Source of the DNA: Bacteroidales bacterium UBA7569
Lineage (GTDB): Bacteria > Bacteroidota > Bacteroidia > Bacteroidales > Paludibacteraceae
DNA: 64,000 bases
Assembly: GCA_002477945.1 (NCBI GenBank)
Contig: DLLF01000006.1
Coordinates: forward strand, 9,837-73,836
Direction of reading: 5' to 3'
Below are positions 9,504 to 19,240 of the stretch, one piece after another (positions within the stretch are counted from its first letter, which is position 1; every line of letters starts with the position of its first letter). A program made the position numbers and the translations under genes. The notes beneath the pieces were generated by a model. That model was not told the DNA's origin. It searched no databases and saw only the letters and a list, made by a program, of their open reading frames with translations.

Positions 9504-10187
9504 ATGTCGGTAAGAGTAGAACATCTGAATAAGCACATTGGCAGGCAGCATATCTTGCACGACCTTTCTTTGCAAATAGGCACGGGCGAGGTGGTGGGAT
9601 TGCTGGGACCCAATGGTGCAGGCAAGTCCACACTGATGAAGATCCTCACGGGCTTGTGGACGTTCGATAGCGGTGAGGTGGAGGTATGTGGAGTGGATAT
9701 GAAACGCAACCCGCACGCAGTGGCTGCTAAAGTGGGCTATCTGCCCGAAAACAATCCCCTCTATGAGGAGATGTATGTGCGCGAGTACCTGCAGTTTATG
9801 TGCGATTTGTCAGGAACAAATCACGCCGACTTGGAGACATTGATGGATGAAACCGGTATCCGCCCCGAGATAGGAAAAAAAATAGGGCAACTTTCCAAAG
9901 GGTACCGCCAACGGGTTGGCTTGGCGCAAGCCTTGCTTTCCAACCCGCAATTGCTTGTATTGGATGAACCGACCACTGGCTTGGATCCTAACCAGTTGGA
10001 AGAAATACGTACCTTGATACGCAAAGTTTCGGTGGGGCGGACAATCTTGTTGTCCACGCATATCATGCAGGAGGTACACGCAATGTGTTCGCGGGTGGTG
10101 ATTCTCCATCATGGAGAGATACGCCTGGATACACCATGTGACGAGAATATGGACTTGGAGCAATTATTCAAAGATTATACCCGATAG
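9504..10187 (+). CDS. ABC transporter ATP-binding protein, GldA-like
   Basis: This 227-residue ABC ATPase resembles GldA, the ATPase of the gliding-motility-associated transporter in Bacteroidota. Walker A is GPNGAGKS (residues 35-42), the signature is LSKGYRQRVGLAQAL, Walker B is LLVLDEPTTGLDPN and the H-loop is LLSTHIMQEV. The start at 9504 is preferred over 9471 because SVRVEHLNK is the usual N-terminus and the promoter lies between the two. No permease (GldF/GldG-type) gene is adjacent, so its membrane partner is elsewhere. ruvB follows after 9 bp, so the two are probably co-transcribed. Confidence 0.85.
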   Translation: MSVRVEHLNKHIGRQHILHDLSLQIGTGEVVGLLGPNGAGKSTLMKILTGLWTFDSGEVEVCGVDMKRNPHAVAAKVGYLPENNPLYEEMYVREYLQFMCDLSGTNHADLETLMDETGIRPEIGKKIGQLSKGYRQRVGLAQALLSNPQLLVLDEPTTGLDPNQLEEIRTLIRKVSVGRTILLSTHIMQEVHAMCSRVVILHHGEIRLDTPCDENMDLEQLFKDYTR

Positions 10188-10196
10188 GAGAACGTT

Positions 10197-11216
10197 ATGA
10201 GTGACTTTGATATACGCAATCAGATGACGGAAAAGGAGCAGGATAATGCGCTTCGCCCGTTGCGGTTCAGTGACTTTGCAGGGCAGACAAAGATAGTGGA
10301 GAACCTGCGTATCTTTGTACAGGCGGCGAAGTTGCGTGGGGAAAGTCTGGATCATACTCTTTTGTTCGGTCCTCCCGGTTTGGGCAAGACAACGCTCAGC
10401 AACATCATTGCCAACGAACTGGGAGTGGGCTTCAAAGTAACTTCCGGTCCCGTGTTGGATAAACCCGGCGACTTGGCGGGCTTGCTGACATCCCTTGAAC
10501 CGAACGATGTGTTGTTCATTGATGAGATACACCGTCTCTCTCCCGTGGTGGAAGAATATCTCTATTCTGCCATGGAAGACTACCGGATAGATATAATGAT
10601 AGACAAGGGACCTTCGGCACGAACCATACAGATTGACTTGAACCATTTCACATTGGTGGGGGCAACCACGAGAAGCGGTCTGCTCACAAGTCCGTTGCGT
10701 GCGCGTTTCGGTATTAACTGCCACTTGGAGTATTACGATGCCGACGTCTTGCAAGGAATTGTGGAGAGGTCGGCTCGCCTGTTGAATGTCCCCATCAATC
10801 CGAAAGCGGCAGGAGAGATCGCACGCCGCTCACGGGGAACGCCGCGTATAGCGAACGCTTTGTTGCGCCGTGTCCGTGACTTTGCGCAGGTACGCGGAGA
10901 CGGAACCATCGATATGCCCATAGCACAATATGCACTCGAAGCACTGAATATAGATACGTTCGGATTAGACGAGATCGACAACAAGTTACTCAATACAATC
11001 ATCGACAAGTTCAGGGGAGGACCTGTCGGACTCAACACCATTGCTACGGCAATGGGGGAAGACCCCGGTACCATAGAAGATGTATATGAGCCTTATCTTA
11101 TCAAGGAGGGCTTCATCAAGCGTACACCGCGTGGCAGGGAGGTGACCCCGCTGGCTTACCAGCATCTCGGGAAAACGCCTGTTACGTTGGGAGGGGATGT
11201 CACGTTGTTCGACTGA
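10197..11216 (+). CDS. ruvB: Holliday junction branch-migration helicase RuvB
   Basis: This 339-residue AAA+ motor works with RuvA at Holliday junctions. Walker A is GPPGLGKT (residues 58-65), Walker B is LFIDEIHRL, and sensor 1 and the arginine region follow ([18 protein letters not shown]). The C-terminal winged-helix domain includes [19 protein letters not shown] and [17 protein letters not shown]. Length and domain order are standard. It lies 9 bp after the ABC ATPase and 39 bp before the flippase gene on the same strand. Confidence 0.98.
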   Translation: MSDFDIRNQMTEKEQDNALRPLRFSDFAGQTKIVENLRIFVQAAKLRGESLDHTLLFGPPGLGKTTLSNIIANELGVGFKVTSGPVLDKPGDLAGLLTSLEPNDVLFIDEIHRLSPVVEEYLYSAMEDYRIDIMIDKGPSARTIQIDLNHFTLVGATTRSGLLTSPLRARFGINCHLEYYDADVLQGIVERSARLLNVPINPKAAGEIARRSRGTPRIANALLRRVRDFAQVRGDGTIDMPIAQYALEALNIDTFGLDEIDNKLLNTIIDKFRGGPVGLNTIATAMGEDPGTIEDVYEPYLIKEGFIKRTPRGREVTPLAYQHLGKTPVTLGGDVTLFD

Positions 11217-11255
11217 TGAAATAAAGTGTTTGACGGATAAAGATTGTGATGAGGT

Positions 11256-12752
11256 ATGTCTGATAAAGGAGAAATGAAAGGCTTGGCACGCGATACTGCC
11301 ATCTACGGTTTGAGCAGTATTGTAGGCAAGTTTTTGAATTGGTTGCTGGTTCCTCTCTACACCTATGTGTTGCAGAGTCAGGCGGATTATGGTATTGTCA
11401 CGAATCTGTATGCGTGGACTGCCTTGCTCTTGGTCATCCTTACGTACGGTATGGAGACGGGCTTCTTCCGTTTTGTCAATAAGACTGACAAGAATCCGTC
11501 GCAAGTCTATACCACTATTCTGACCTGCATCGGTACTACCTCTTTTACTTTTGCCTTGCTGTGTTGCCTGTTTGCACAGCCCATCGCCGGTTGGTTGGGA
11601 TATGCAGAGCATAAGGAGTTCATAAGCCTCTTGGCAATTGTGGTAGCGATGGACGCCTTTGCAAGCATACCCTTTGCCTATCTCCGCTACAAGAAACGCC
11701 CATTGCAGTTTGCGGTTCTGAAACTGCTCTTTGTGGTATTGAACATCGCTCTGAACCTGTTCTTCCTGGTTCTCTGTCCTAAGATACAGGACTGGCATAT
11801 CATCTCGTCCTGGTACGATCTTTCGTACGGTGTGGGGTATGTGTTTGTTGCCAATATCATTGCGACGGGGATACAGACCTTGTGTCTGCTGCCTGCCATC
11901 GTGGCGGAGAGATACTCCTTCAGTTGGTCGCTGCTGCGGCAATTGTTGCGTTATTCGCTTCCTTTGCTTGTGCTGGGTGTGGCAGGTATTATGAACCAGA
12001 CCGTGGACAGAATCCTGTTTCCTTTTCTCTACAAAGGGGCGGACGCCCAGACTCAACTCGGTATATATGGGGCGTGCTTCAAGGTTGCCATGGTCATGAT
12101 GATGTTCACACAGGCTTTCAGGTATGCCTACGAACCCTTTGTATTCAGCAAACATAAAGACAAACACTCGGTGGAGGCTTATGCCGATGCCATGAAGTAC
12201 TACATCATATTCTCCTATCTGATTCTCCTGGGGATGACGGTCTATTTGGATGTACTCAAGTTCCTGGTGGCGGAATCCTATTGGGAGGGACTCCGCATAG
12301 TGCCGATAGTGCTTTGGACGTATATCTTTCAGGGGATATACTTTAATCTGTCATTCTGGTACAAGTTGACCGACCAGACAAAATGGGGAGCCTATTTCTC
12401 GCTCATAGGGTTGGCAATCAATCTTCTGCTGCAGGTGGTATTCGTCCCGCGTATCGGGTATATGGCGTCCGCACTTTCAAGTACGGTTTGCTATTTTGCT
12501 ATTATGTTGCTTTCGTATTTCATCGGAAGGAAGAAGTTATCAATTCCTTATGATTTGAAGCGCATAGGGATGTACACATTGTTAACGCTTGTATTACTGG
12601 GCGTATATTATGCCGTACGTGCCATGGGCAGCATGTGGATGAGTATGGCAGTGGGGACGGTGTTGATAATTGTATATCTTTGTATTCTTGTGAAGAAGGA
12701 TTTCCCTCTGTCGGGGCTTCCTGTGGTTGGCAAGTATTTTCGTAGAAACTAA
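11256..12752 (+). CDS. Polysaccharide flippase family protein (MATE/MOP-type, Wzx-like)
   Basis: This 498-residue multi-pass inner-membrane protein has about 12-14 hydrophobic helices and an N-terminus typical of polysaccharide biosynthesis/lipid-linked sugar flippases (LARDTAIYGLSSIVGKFLNW). The family moves undecaprenyl-linked glycans across the inner membrane. There is no glycosyltransferase cluster next to it. It sits between ruvB and ribE as a single-copy housekeeping gene, a position that argues for an envelope role rather than a capsule locus. The substrate is unknown. The start is the first ATG in a good context, 39 bp after ruvB. Confidence 0.85.
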   Translation: MSDKGEMKGLARDTAIYGLSSIVGKFLNWLLVPLYTYVLQSQADYGIVTNLYAWTALLLVILTYGMETGFFRFVNKTDKNPSQVYTTILTCIGTTSFTFALLCCLFAQPIAGWLGYAEHKEFISLLAIVVAMDAFASIPFAYLRYKKRPLQFAVLKLLFVVLNIALNLFFLVLCPKIQDWHIISSWYDLSYGVGYVFVANIIATGIQTLCLLPAIVAERYSFSWSLLRQLLRYSLPLLVLGVAGIMNQTVDRILFPFLYKGADAQTQLGIYGACFKVAMVMMMFTQAFRYAYEPFVFSKHKDKHSVEAYADAMKYYIIFSYLILLGMTVYLDVLKFLVAESYWEGLRIVPIVLWTYIFQGIYFNLSFWYKLTDQTKWGAYFSLIGLAINLLLQVVFVPRIGYMASALSSTVCYFAIMLLSYFIGRKKLSIPYDLKRIGMYTLLTLVLLGVYYAVRAMGSMWMSMAVGTVLIIVYLCILVKKDFPLSGLPVVGKYFRRN

Positions 12753-12765
12753 ATCAGTATAAGGT

Positions 12766-13371
12766 ATGTTTTCCGGTATCATAGAAGGGATGGCTCAAGT
12801 GGTTGCCATCAGCAAAGACAGAGGAAACATTGATTTTACTCTCAAATGTTCCTTTGCACAAGAGTTACGCATAGACCAGAGTGTGGCACACAACGGTGTT
12901 TGTCTTACGGTTGTAAAAATAAACGGAGATACATATATAGTGACCGCTATGCAGGAAACTCTTCAACGCAGCAATCTGGGGTTGCTTAAAGTCGGCGATG
13001 TGGTGAATGTGGAGCGTTCTATGTTGCTCAATGAACGACTGGACGGCCACATCGTACAAGGACATGTGGATCAGACGGCAGTATGCACGGACAAAAGAGA
13101 TGCGGACGGCAGTTGGTACTTCACATTCCGATATGACTATAAACCGGATATGGCACGCCGTGGCTATATGACCGTGGACAAAGGTTCTGTTACAGTGAAT
13201 GGTGTGAGCCTGACCGTATGCAACCCTACTGAGGATACGTTCACGGTGGGAATCATTCCCTACACCTACCGGCACACTAACTTTTGCCATATAGAAACAG
13301 GCAGCGTGGTGAACTTGGAGTTTGATATAATAGGGAAATACGTGGCCCGTTTAGCGGAGTTGAATCGCTGA
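12766..13371 (+). CDS. ribE: Riboflavin synthase, alpha subunit
   Basis: This 201-residue enzyme dismutates two 6,7-dimethyl-8-ribityllumazine molecules into riboflavin. It shows the duplicated lumazine-binding fold: the first half opens with MFSGIIEGMAQV, the second near GHIVQGHVDQTAVC (about residues 93-106). The conserved SVTVNGVSLTVC lies in the second half, matching VAHNGVCLTVV in the first. The length is the family's. It starts 13 bp after the flippase stop, so co-transcription is likely. Gene convention varies between ribC and ribE. Confidence 0.96.
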   Translation: MFSGIIEGMAQVVAISKDRGNIDFTLKCSFAQELRIDQSVAHNGVCLTVVKINGDTYIVTAMQETLQRSNLGLLKVGDVVNVERSMLLNERLDGHIVQGHVDQTAVCTDKRDADGSWYFTFRYDYKPDMARRGYMTVDKGSVTVNGVSLTVCNPTEDTFTVGIIPYTYRHTNFCHIETGSVVNLEFDIIGKYVARLAELNR

Positions 13372-13403
13372 AAAACAATATCGGCACGATAGTATATCGG
13401 GGG

Positions 13404-14144
13404 TCAGAGTAGTTCTTTGACACCCGACAAGTCTTTCACAATCCATGTGGCTGATTGGTTCGGGAGCAAGGGAGTATTTTCTGATTTTACCCAGATCTGG
13501 TCAATCCCTGCAGTCTTAGCCCCAACGATGTCACTACTGAAAGAATCTCCTATCATCACAGCCTCACAGGCTTGTATGGCATTGAGAGTGAGGGCTTTTT
13601 CGTATATTTCCGGTTGTGGTTTTTGGATCCCGACTTCTTCACTTAAGATGATATGACGGAAATAGGGACGAAGCCCTGAGCGGTCAATCTTTTGGTATTG
13701 TACTTCTACAAATCCGTTGCTGATGATGGTGAGCGGATAACGTGCCGCCAAATAAGGAATCACTTCAGCCGCATAAGGCATTAGGGTGAAGTATTCGGTA
13801 GTGAGCCGGCAGAACTCATCGCCTATAGTTCTTGCAAGTTCAATCAAGGCGTTATCGGTCAGCAAATACTCCTTGCTTTGCGGTGTCATTTGGCGTAAGG
13901 GATAGCAGAAGCGTTCCAACTGCAGTTCCTCTTTGCTTATTCTGTTCTCCCCATAGAGATCCCACAGATACAAGTTGTACTCGTGGTATATGGTGTAGTA
14001 GGTTTCGAAAGAGGGAAAGAAACGATTGAGATGCTGTTCTTCGTAGATTTGCTTCAAAGCCTTTTCGGCAGCATGGGAGAAATCACCGATCGTGTTATCC
14101 CAATCCAGGAATACCGCCTTATAGGCACGATGTGGTTGTATCAT
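13404..14144 (-). CDS. HAD-superfamily hydrolase, YjjG-like
   Basis: This 246-residue haloacid-dehalogenase-fold phosphatase has motif I AVFLDWDNTIGDF (nucleophile Asp in DWDNT), motif II TIISNG, and motifs III/IV in GIQKPQPEIYEKAL and VMIGDSFSSDIVGAK. The alpha-helical cap between motifs I and II is that of the YjjG/5'-nucleotidase type, whose members dephosphorylate (often non-canonical) nucleotides. The substrate is not certain. It begins 3 bp after the rsmI stop and is very probably translated from the same mRNA. Confidence 0.88.
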   Translation of the reverse strand: MIQPHRAYKAVFLDWDNTIGDFSHAAEKALKQIYEEQHLNRFFPSFETYYTIYHEYNLYLWDLYGENRISKEELQLERFCYPLRQMTPQSKEYLLTDNALIELARTIGDEFCRLTTEYFTLMPYAAEVIPYLAARYPLTIISNGFVEVQYQKIDRSGLRPYFRHIILSEEVGIQKPQPEIYEKALTLNAIQACEAVMIGDSFSSDIVGAKTAGIDQIWVKSENTPLLPNQSATWIVKDLSGVKELL

Positions 14145-14147
14145 ACT

Positions 14148-14849
14148 TTACTCCGTTCTCCCTGCTACGCAAATAACAATCTCTCCTTTTGGCGCATTTT
14201 CCTTGAAATGCGTAATCAGTTCGTGCAGTGTTCCACGCACGGTCTCTTCGTGTACTTTGCTTATTTCGCGGCTTACGCTTGCCAGACGTTCCCCGCCAAA
14301 GTATTCTGCAAATTGTTCCAATGTCTTGAGCAAACGGAAAGGCGATTCATACACCACCATGGTACGTTCTTCCTGCTGCATTTGCATGAGACGTGTCTGT
14401 CGTCCTTTCTTTTGCGGGAGGAATCCTTCAAAGATAAACCGGTCGTTCGGCAGGGCAGAGTCCACCAAGGCAGGAATGACGGCAGTTGCTCCGGGGAGAC
14501 ATATTACTTCAATGCCCCGTTCTACACAAGTACGCACCAACAGAAACCCCGGATCGGATATTGCCGGCGTTCCCGCATCGCTTATCAGTGCAATGGTTTT
14601 CCCTGCCAAAATTTCACCAGCAACCGCCTCTACCGTTTGGTGTTCATTGAATTTATGGTGGCTGCGCAGAGGGGTATGGATATCATAATGTTTGAGCAGG
14701 ATACTGCTAGTACGCGTGTCTTCCGCCAAAATCAAATCCACCTCTTTGAGGATGCGCAAGGCACGCAACGTGATGTCCTCCATATTGCCGACAGGAGTGG
14801 GAACCACATACAAGACAGAAGGATGTTTTGCAGGACTGCTCATAACCAT
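14148..14849 (-). CDS. rsmI: 16S rRNA (cytidine(1402)-2'-O)-methyltransferase RsmI
   Basis: This 233-residue tetrapyrrole-methylase-fold enzyme 2'-O-methylates C1402 of 16S rRNA. The motifs are LYVVPTPVGNMEDITLRALR near the N-terminus, EDTRTSSILLKHY, the SAM-binding GTPAISDPG (ISDAGTPAISDPG), and FEGFLPQKKGRQTRL. Met1 (14849) or Met3 (14843) could be the start. It sits in the order coiled-coil protein, rsmI, HAD hydrolase with gaps of 23 and 3 bp, so it is an operon. Confidence 0.96.
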   Translation of the reverse strand: MVMSSPAKHPSVLYVVPTPVGNMEDITLRALRILKEVDLILAEDTRTSSILLKHYDIHTPLRSHHKFNEHQTVEAVAGEILAGKTIALISDAGTPAISDPGFLLVRTCVERGIEVICLPGATAVIPALVDSALPNDRFIFEGFLPQKKGRQTRLMQMQQEERTMVVYESPFRLLKTLEQFAEYFGGERLASVSREISKVHEETVRGTLHELITHFKENAPKGEIVICVAGRTE

Positions 14850-14872
14850 ATAAATCTATGTGTTGTTTCTTG

Positions 14873-15544
14873 TCAGGAAAACCGCCTATGCAGGATAGAT
14901 GTGAACAATTTCGTTGCGGGATTGTCTTCCTGCCATTGGAAATGTTTCTCTATGTATTCCGTGGCTTCTTCCAGGGAATGCATCTTGTTGAGAATATCAA
15001 TGGTTTTGCTCATTTTCTCTCCATCGGAAGCAAATAATTCGCGTTGGAAGAGGAAACGGTCACCCAAACTAATTGCCTTTCGGATATCGCTGACAGGAGG
15101 TGCCGAAACAGAAGCCCTTTCAGTGAAGGATGCTCCTTTATGTTGCTCCCCTGTATTGGAGGGTGGCATACTGTCTGCTGTCTCCTTGTTGTTTATAGTC
15201 CCATTCTCCGATTCTTCCTCTACAGCGACGGGGGCATTTTTGCTTGGCAGTTCCACAACAGGTTTACGGGCAGATGATTTTTCCACAGCCGGTTCTTCTG
15301 TTATTACATCTATGTCTTCTTTTGCAGCGGGAAGGACATCCGTGAGTTCCTGTTCTTCGTCTGCAACAAGCAACTCCACCTCTACTTCCGGTTCTTGAAG
15401 TTTTGTCTGAAACTCATTCAGTTTTTTCTCCATTTCGGTGAGCCTTGCTTCCAAAGTATTCAATTGCCTGTCGATGCCGGCAAGTTTTTTGTCTAATGCT
15501 TCGGAACAGACTTGCAGTTCTTTGAACAAGTTGTTATAATTCAT
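14873..15544 (-). CDS. Hypothetical protein with N-terminal coiled coil
   Basis: This 223-residue protein is not assigned to a named family. Residues 1-50 form a clear heptad coiled coil (LDKKLAGIDRQLNTLEARLT). Residues 52-150 are low-complexity and acidic/Ser-Thr-rich, probably disordered. The last ~70 residues are conserved-looking and helical (ISLGDRFLFQRELFASDGEK ... ATEYIEKHFQW). It has no signal peptide or membrane segment. Co-location with rsmI suggests only shared transcription, not function. Confidence 0.75.
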   Translation of the reverse strand: MNYNNLFKELQVCSEALDKKLAGIDRQLNTLEARLTEMEKKLNEFQTKLQEPEVEVELLVADEEQELTDVLPAAKEDIDVITEEPAVEKSSARKPVVELPSKNAPVAVEEESENGTINNKETADSMPPSNTGEQHKGASFTERASVSAPPVSDIRKAISLGDRFLFQRELFASDGEKMSKTIDILNKMHSLEEATEYIEKHFQWQEDNPATKLFTSILHRRFS

Positions 15545-15563
15545 TGCAATAATAAGTTATCAG

Positions 15564-17135
15564 TTATACAGCGACTTTTTCCAACCATCTTACCATGCCG
15601 AGCATGATACCCATAGACAAGACGCAGACTCCCAAGAATACAGCCCAACAATACTGTATAGGCCAAGCATTATACATAACGGGACCGACCCAAATCATAA
15701 GGTTGCCCAATGCCGTTGCTCCCAGCCAGAGCCCCTGACAAAGTCCGACCATATTGCGCGGAGCCACTTTGCTGACGAAACTCAGCCCAAGAGGAGAAAT
15801 GAAGAGTTCCGCCACCGTGAGGAAAAAATAGGTGACCACCAATACCCACGGACCCGCCTTCACAAGTCCTTGTGCCGCCATTGCATTGGCATCGAGCGAG
15901 CGGAATACCGTTCCCGAAGGATAGTGGTTTACTGCGGAGAATATCATCAGAAAGAGGTAGGCGCAACCTGCTATACCCATTCCTATGGCAATCTTGCGCG
16001 GAGTGGATATTGTTTTACCCCGTTTTGCCAATGCACCGAATATCCACATGATGACAGGGGTCAGTACAATCACAAAGAACGGGTTGAGTGCCTGCCAGAT
16101 TTCGGGTGCAATAGAGTCTGTGACCACGAAATCACGGGCGAAGATAGACAGAGATTGCCCGTTCTGATGGAAACTGAACCAAAAGAAGATAGCAATGCCC
16201 AATACTGCAAAGAGGGCGTAGAGGCGCTGACGAATTTCCGTTGCCATCGCTTTCTTTTCTTCTGCGGTGTATTCAATAACCTGCTGCCTGTCTTTCTTTG
16301 CCGGTTGCGGGAAGATGTGCTTGGAACGAATGAATATAAAGAGCGAGACAAGCATAGCCAATACGGAGGCTATGAAAGAGAAATGGATCCCTTGATTGAA
16401 TACTGTGATATAGTCGTTGCAGAAAGCAAGGTTGTCAATGAATTGGTAACCTTCTCCAACTGCATGTTGTAACGTTTCAGTGAACTTCTGGGTGGCAGCA
16501 CCGTCTGCAAGATACTGGTGACACAATGCAGGCATATCGGCATTATACACCAAATCGTGCGCCTTGAGCCACCATTGACGCAGCAGCGGTGCGACAAAGG
16601 GAGCGATGAGACCGCCGATGTTGATGAACACATAGAATATCTGGAATCCGGAGTCGCGTTTCTCCTTGGCTTGTTGCAATGCCTCCGGTGATTGTTTTTC
16701 AGCATCGGCTTCCAACTCATCGTACATCTTGCCTACAATAGCCTGCAGGTTGCCTTTGAAGAGTCCGTTGCCGAAGGCTATCAAGAGGAGAGCAAAACAG
16801 GTGAAAGCCAAGATTGCCCACCAACTTCCGTTGCCATCGCCTGTGGAGAAAACGGGGACGGACAGGGCAATGTAACCGATTGCCATGATGATGAGCCCCC
16901 ATTGTATGGTTTTGTTGTAGTTCTGTGTCCGGTCGGCAATGAGACCGCCTACCAGACTTAGAATGTATATGCCGCAATAGAAGACAGAATATATGACACC
17001 TGCCGTTGCATCGGGAAGTCCGAACTTAGAAACCAAGAACAGCAAAAGAACGGCGTTCATGATGTAGTAGCCGAAACGCTCGCCCATATTGGCTAAAGCG
17101 GCATGGATAAGTCCCTTAGGGTGTGATTTGAACAT
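15564..17135 (-). CDS. POT/PTR-family proton-dependent oligopeptide transporter
   Basis: This 523-residue major-facilitator protein of the proton/oligopeptide symporter family has about 14 membrane segments. The N-terminus carries the family signature around ANMGERFGYYIM, and a long cytoplasmic loop lies near HIFPQPAKKDRQQVIEYTAE. The start at 17135 (MFKSHPKGL) is chosen because a TATCTTTG promoter box lies at 17164-17171, so the upstream in-frame ATG at 17174 would not be in the transcript. The role is uptake of di- and tripeptides at the inner membrane. Confidence 0.9.
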   Translation of the reverse strand: MFKSHPKGLIHAALANMGERFGYYIMNAVLLLFLVSKFGLPDATAGVIYSVFYCGIYILSLVGGLIADRTQNYNKTIQWGLIIMAIGYIALSVPVFSTGDGNGSWWAILAFTCFALLLIAFGNGLFKGNLQAIVGKMYDELEADAEKQSPEALQQAKEKRDSGFQIFYVFINIGGLIAPFVAPLLRQWWLKAHDLVYNADMPALCHQYLADGAATQKFTETLQHAVGEGYQFIDNLAFCNDYITVFNQGIHFSFIASVLAMLVSLFIFIRSKHIFPQPAKKDRQQVIEYTAEEKKAMATEIRQRLYALFAVLGIAIFFWFSFHQNGQSLSIFARDFVVTDSIAPEIWQALNPFFVIVLTPVIMWIFGALAKRGKTISTPRKIAIGMGIAGCAYLFLMIFSAVNHYPSGTVFRSLDANAMAAQGLVKAGPWVLVVTYFFLTVAELFISPLGLSFVSKVAPRNMVGLCQGLWLGATALGNLMIWVGPVMYNAWPIQYCWAVFLGVCVLSMGIMLGMVRWLEKVAV

Positions 17136-17163
17136 AGAGCAGTACAATTTAATCATTTTGCTG

Positions 17164-17171
17164 CAAAGATA
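17164..17171 (-). promoter_or_regulatory. -7 box for the POT transporter gene
   Basis: TATCTTTG is read on the minus strand. It lies 29 bp upstream of the ATG at 17135 and excludes the longer ORF start. Confidence 0.6.
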
Positions 17172-17174
17172 CAT

Positions 17175-17559
17175 TATTCTGCGGAATTTTGCAAGGGGAA
17201 TGCTGCGAATGCTGTGTAGGAAGTGCAGTAAATGATTTCTTTGTCGTTTTTAGAGGTTACGGAAAATGTGAGTGGATGAAGATGATTTCTTTCTGATCTC
17301 TCGTTGAGGTCTGCTTCAGGTCCCGTTGAGGTGTCGTCGGAAAGACAATAATCTCTCAGACTTATTCTGCAGCGTGAAAGGACTCGGAATTTACTTTTAA
17401 GTATGGCATGAGAAGGATGGCAAGTACATAAAGAGAGTTTGTGGCTTATCCGGAAAATGGTGAGCCTGTTTGTCGTTATCACATATATACAAGACTCCCC
17501 TTGATGTTGCAGAAAGCAGGGCGTCAAGGGGAGCGGACGGGTGGTTGTGAAGCAATGTG
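17175..17559. other. 385-bp gap between ilvE and the POT gene
   Basis: The gap holds the ilvE terminator hairpin (17495-17533). No gene is supported; the ORF spanning it on the minus strand lacks any family resemblance and overlaps the ilvE end. Confidence 0.6.
17495..17533 (-). terminator. Hairpin after ilvE
   Basis: A 10-bp perfect stem CTCCCCTTGA / TCAAGGGGAG with a 19-nt loop is followed on the minus strand by TCTTGTATAT. It marks the end of the dapB-lepB-wbqC-ilvE operon. Confidence 0.65.
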
Positions 17560-18597
17560 CTACTTCAAGACAGTACACCAATGGTGTGTGTCGTCACAAC
17601 GGCCATATTGGATGTCCTGTAATTTTTGGAAAAGAGTTGTTGAGATTTTGCCGGGTTGTTCACCAAACGTGTAAATCGTATTTTTGTCGGGGTCTATGAT
17701 TTTGGCAATGGGGGATATAACGGCAGCCGTCCCGCAAGCCCCGCATTCTGACATAATGCGTAGTTCTTCTACAGGGATACGCCGTTGTTCCACCTTCATT
17801 CCGAGATCTTTGGCGATTGTCATCAGACTTCGGTTGGTAATACTTGGTAGAATTGATTTTGAACGCGGTGTAACATATCTGCTTCCTTCAATCCTGCCAT
17901 CATCGGCTGCATATATGCCAAAGAAATTGGCAGCACCACATTCATCGATGTAACGTTTGGTTTTCGCATCAAGAAAGAGGCACGACAATCCTTGTGCGTG
18001 AGCGGCTTCGGTGGCACGGAAAGAGGCGGCATAGTTACCTCCGGTCTTGTATTGACCCGTCCCGAGAGGAGCCGCACGGTCCACACTGCGGTCAATGATG
18101 AAGTTCGTGCATGCAAAACCGCTCGGGAAATAGGGACCTATGGGAGAAACAATAACTACAAATTCGAAATCTCTTCCCGGACCGACACCAATGCGGGGAG
18201 TAGTTCCAATGAGGAGCGGACGAAAGTAGAGTGTGGCTCCCGATTCATAAGGTGGAAGGAATTCTTTGTTCTTTCTGTAGGCAAGGCGAATTGCATCGCA
18301 GAACAGTTCGGTGGGAACAGGTTCCATATAGAGTCCCCGTGCAGAGTTTTGCATACGGCGTGCGTTGTCTTCCATACGGAAGACACGTACTTTCCCGTCT
18401 GCTCCGCGAAAGGCTTTGAGTCCCTCAAAGGCCTCTTGCCCGTATTGAAGACAAGTGGCAGAGGCGTGTATCTTGAGATATTTGTCGGTGGTAGCCCTAA
18501 GGGAAGACCAACGGCCTTGCGTGTATGTGGCACGGACAATACAGTTAGTCTCGGTATAACTGAAACCAAGACGATTCCAATCAATATCTTTTTGCAT
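17560..18597 (-). CDS. ilvE: Branched-chain amino acid aminotransferase
   Basis: This 345-residue fold-type IV PLP aminotransferase makes or degrades Leu, Ile and Val. The PLP lysine is K184 in GQYKTGGNYA. The conserved ECGAANFFGI (seen in DECGAANFFGIYA), PSITNRSLMTIAKDLGM and ECGACGTAAVISPI follow. The start is taken as 18597 (MQKDIDWNRLGF); 18603 is also in frame, and upstream residues are not family-like. Its 5' end overlaps the wbqC stop by 17 bp, so it is the last gene of a tight operon. Confidence 0.95.
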   Translation of the reverse strand: MQKDIDWNRLGFSYTETNCIVRATYTQGRWSSLRATTDKYLKIHASATCLQYGQEAFEGLKAFRGADGKVRVFRMEDNARRMQNSARGLYMEPVPTELFCDAIRLAYRKNKEFLPPYESGATLYFRPLLIGTTPRIGVGPGRDFEFVVIVSPIGPYFPSGFACTNFIIDRSVDRAAPLGTGQYKTGGNYAASFRATEAAHAQGLSCLFLDAKTKRYIDECGAANFFGIYAADDGRIEGSRYVTPRSKSILPSITNRSLMTIAKDLGMKVEQRRIPVEELRIMSECGACGTAAVISPIAKIIDPDKNTIYTFGEQPGKISTTLFQKLQDIQYGRCDDTHHWCTVLK

Positions 18598-19240
18598 AAT
18601 CATATAAGTAGTTTTTTGCTTCGTTTCCCAAGTTGAAGAGCAGGTCAATGATACTCAGATTTTCCAAGAATCCGTTCTTGCCGGAGAATATCTGCCAATA
18701 GGGCGGAAATGGTTTCTTTTCTGTAGGTTGGTTGTCTGCGGGGCAGAATAACACGCTCTCGTCGGCTTTTTCCCACTTCGACGTAAGTTCTATTTTGCAA
18801 GGTATGTCAAGCAGTTCAAAGACCGTCTCCATGAGAGCATTGTTCCATGGCAGGAGATAATCGAAACGTTTTTCATAGAAAGGACGGAAAAAGTCCTGAT
18901 AGTAGAAAAAGAATGGTGTGTGTTGATAGGCCGATACGAGTGCCATCCAATGTTGGTGCTGCCAAGGCGTCTGGTAGTTGATTTTGACATGGCAAGTCTC
19001 TTGCGCCGCTTGAATACGACCGTCCTCCGTTGTTTTCTGTTCGGCACGGCAAACAGGAACGGACAGAATCTGCCTGCCGTTGCTCCCTGTTATCGCACAT
19101 CGGTTGCGCAAAGTCTGTTTGGGATAGGTCTCGTGCTGCTCAATTCTCAGAGAAAGGCATGGCTTCCCCTCTGTGTGACCGTTGAGGAGTGCGCAGAAAT
19201 AACTTATCGGAGGAAGATAGGCTGTCGGATAGACTCTCAT
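18581..19240 (-). CDS. WbqC-like family protein
   Basis: This 219-residue protein of the WbqC-like family shows the characteristic N-terminus YLPPISYFCALLNG and a C-terminal FLENLSIIDLLFNLGNEAKN. The family is often found in glycan loci but its biochemistry is not settled. The start at 19240 overlaps the lepB stop by 4 bp; the longer ORF upstream is inside lepB and unlikely. In many Bacteroidales, lepB and wbqC are neighbours, so the location supports the call. Confidence 0.88.
   Translation of the reverse strand: MRVYPTAYLPPISYFCALLNGHTEGKPCLSLRIEQHETYPKQTLRNRCAITGSNGRQILSVPVCRAEQKTTEDGRIQAAQETCHVKINYQTPWQHQHWMALVSAYQHTPFFFYYQDFFRPFYEKRFDYLLPWNNALMETVFELLDIPCKIELTSKWEKADESVLFCPADNQPTEKKPFPPYWQIFSGKNGFLENLSIIDLLFNLGNEAKNYLYDYAKRY

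Noticed and set aside
13983..15398. 471-codon plus-strand ORF across the rsmI region
   Set aside because: It is antisense to HAD, rsmI and the coiled-coil gene, which all have recognisable protein features; its own product has none.
17174..17581. 135-codon minus-strand ORF between ilvE and the POT gene
   Set aside because: It covers the ilvE terminator and the POT promoter and has no family resemblance.
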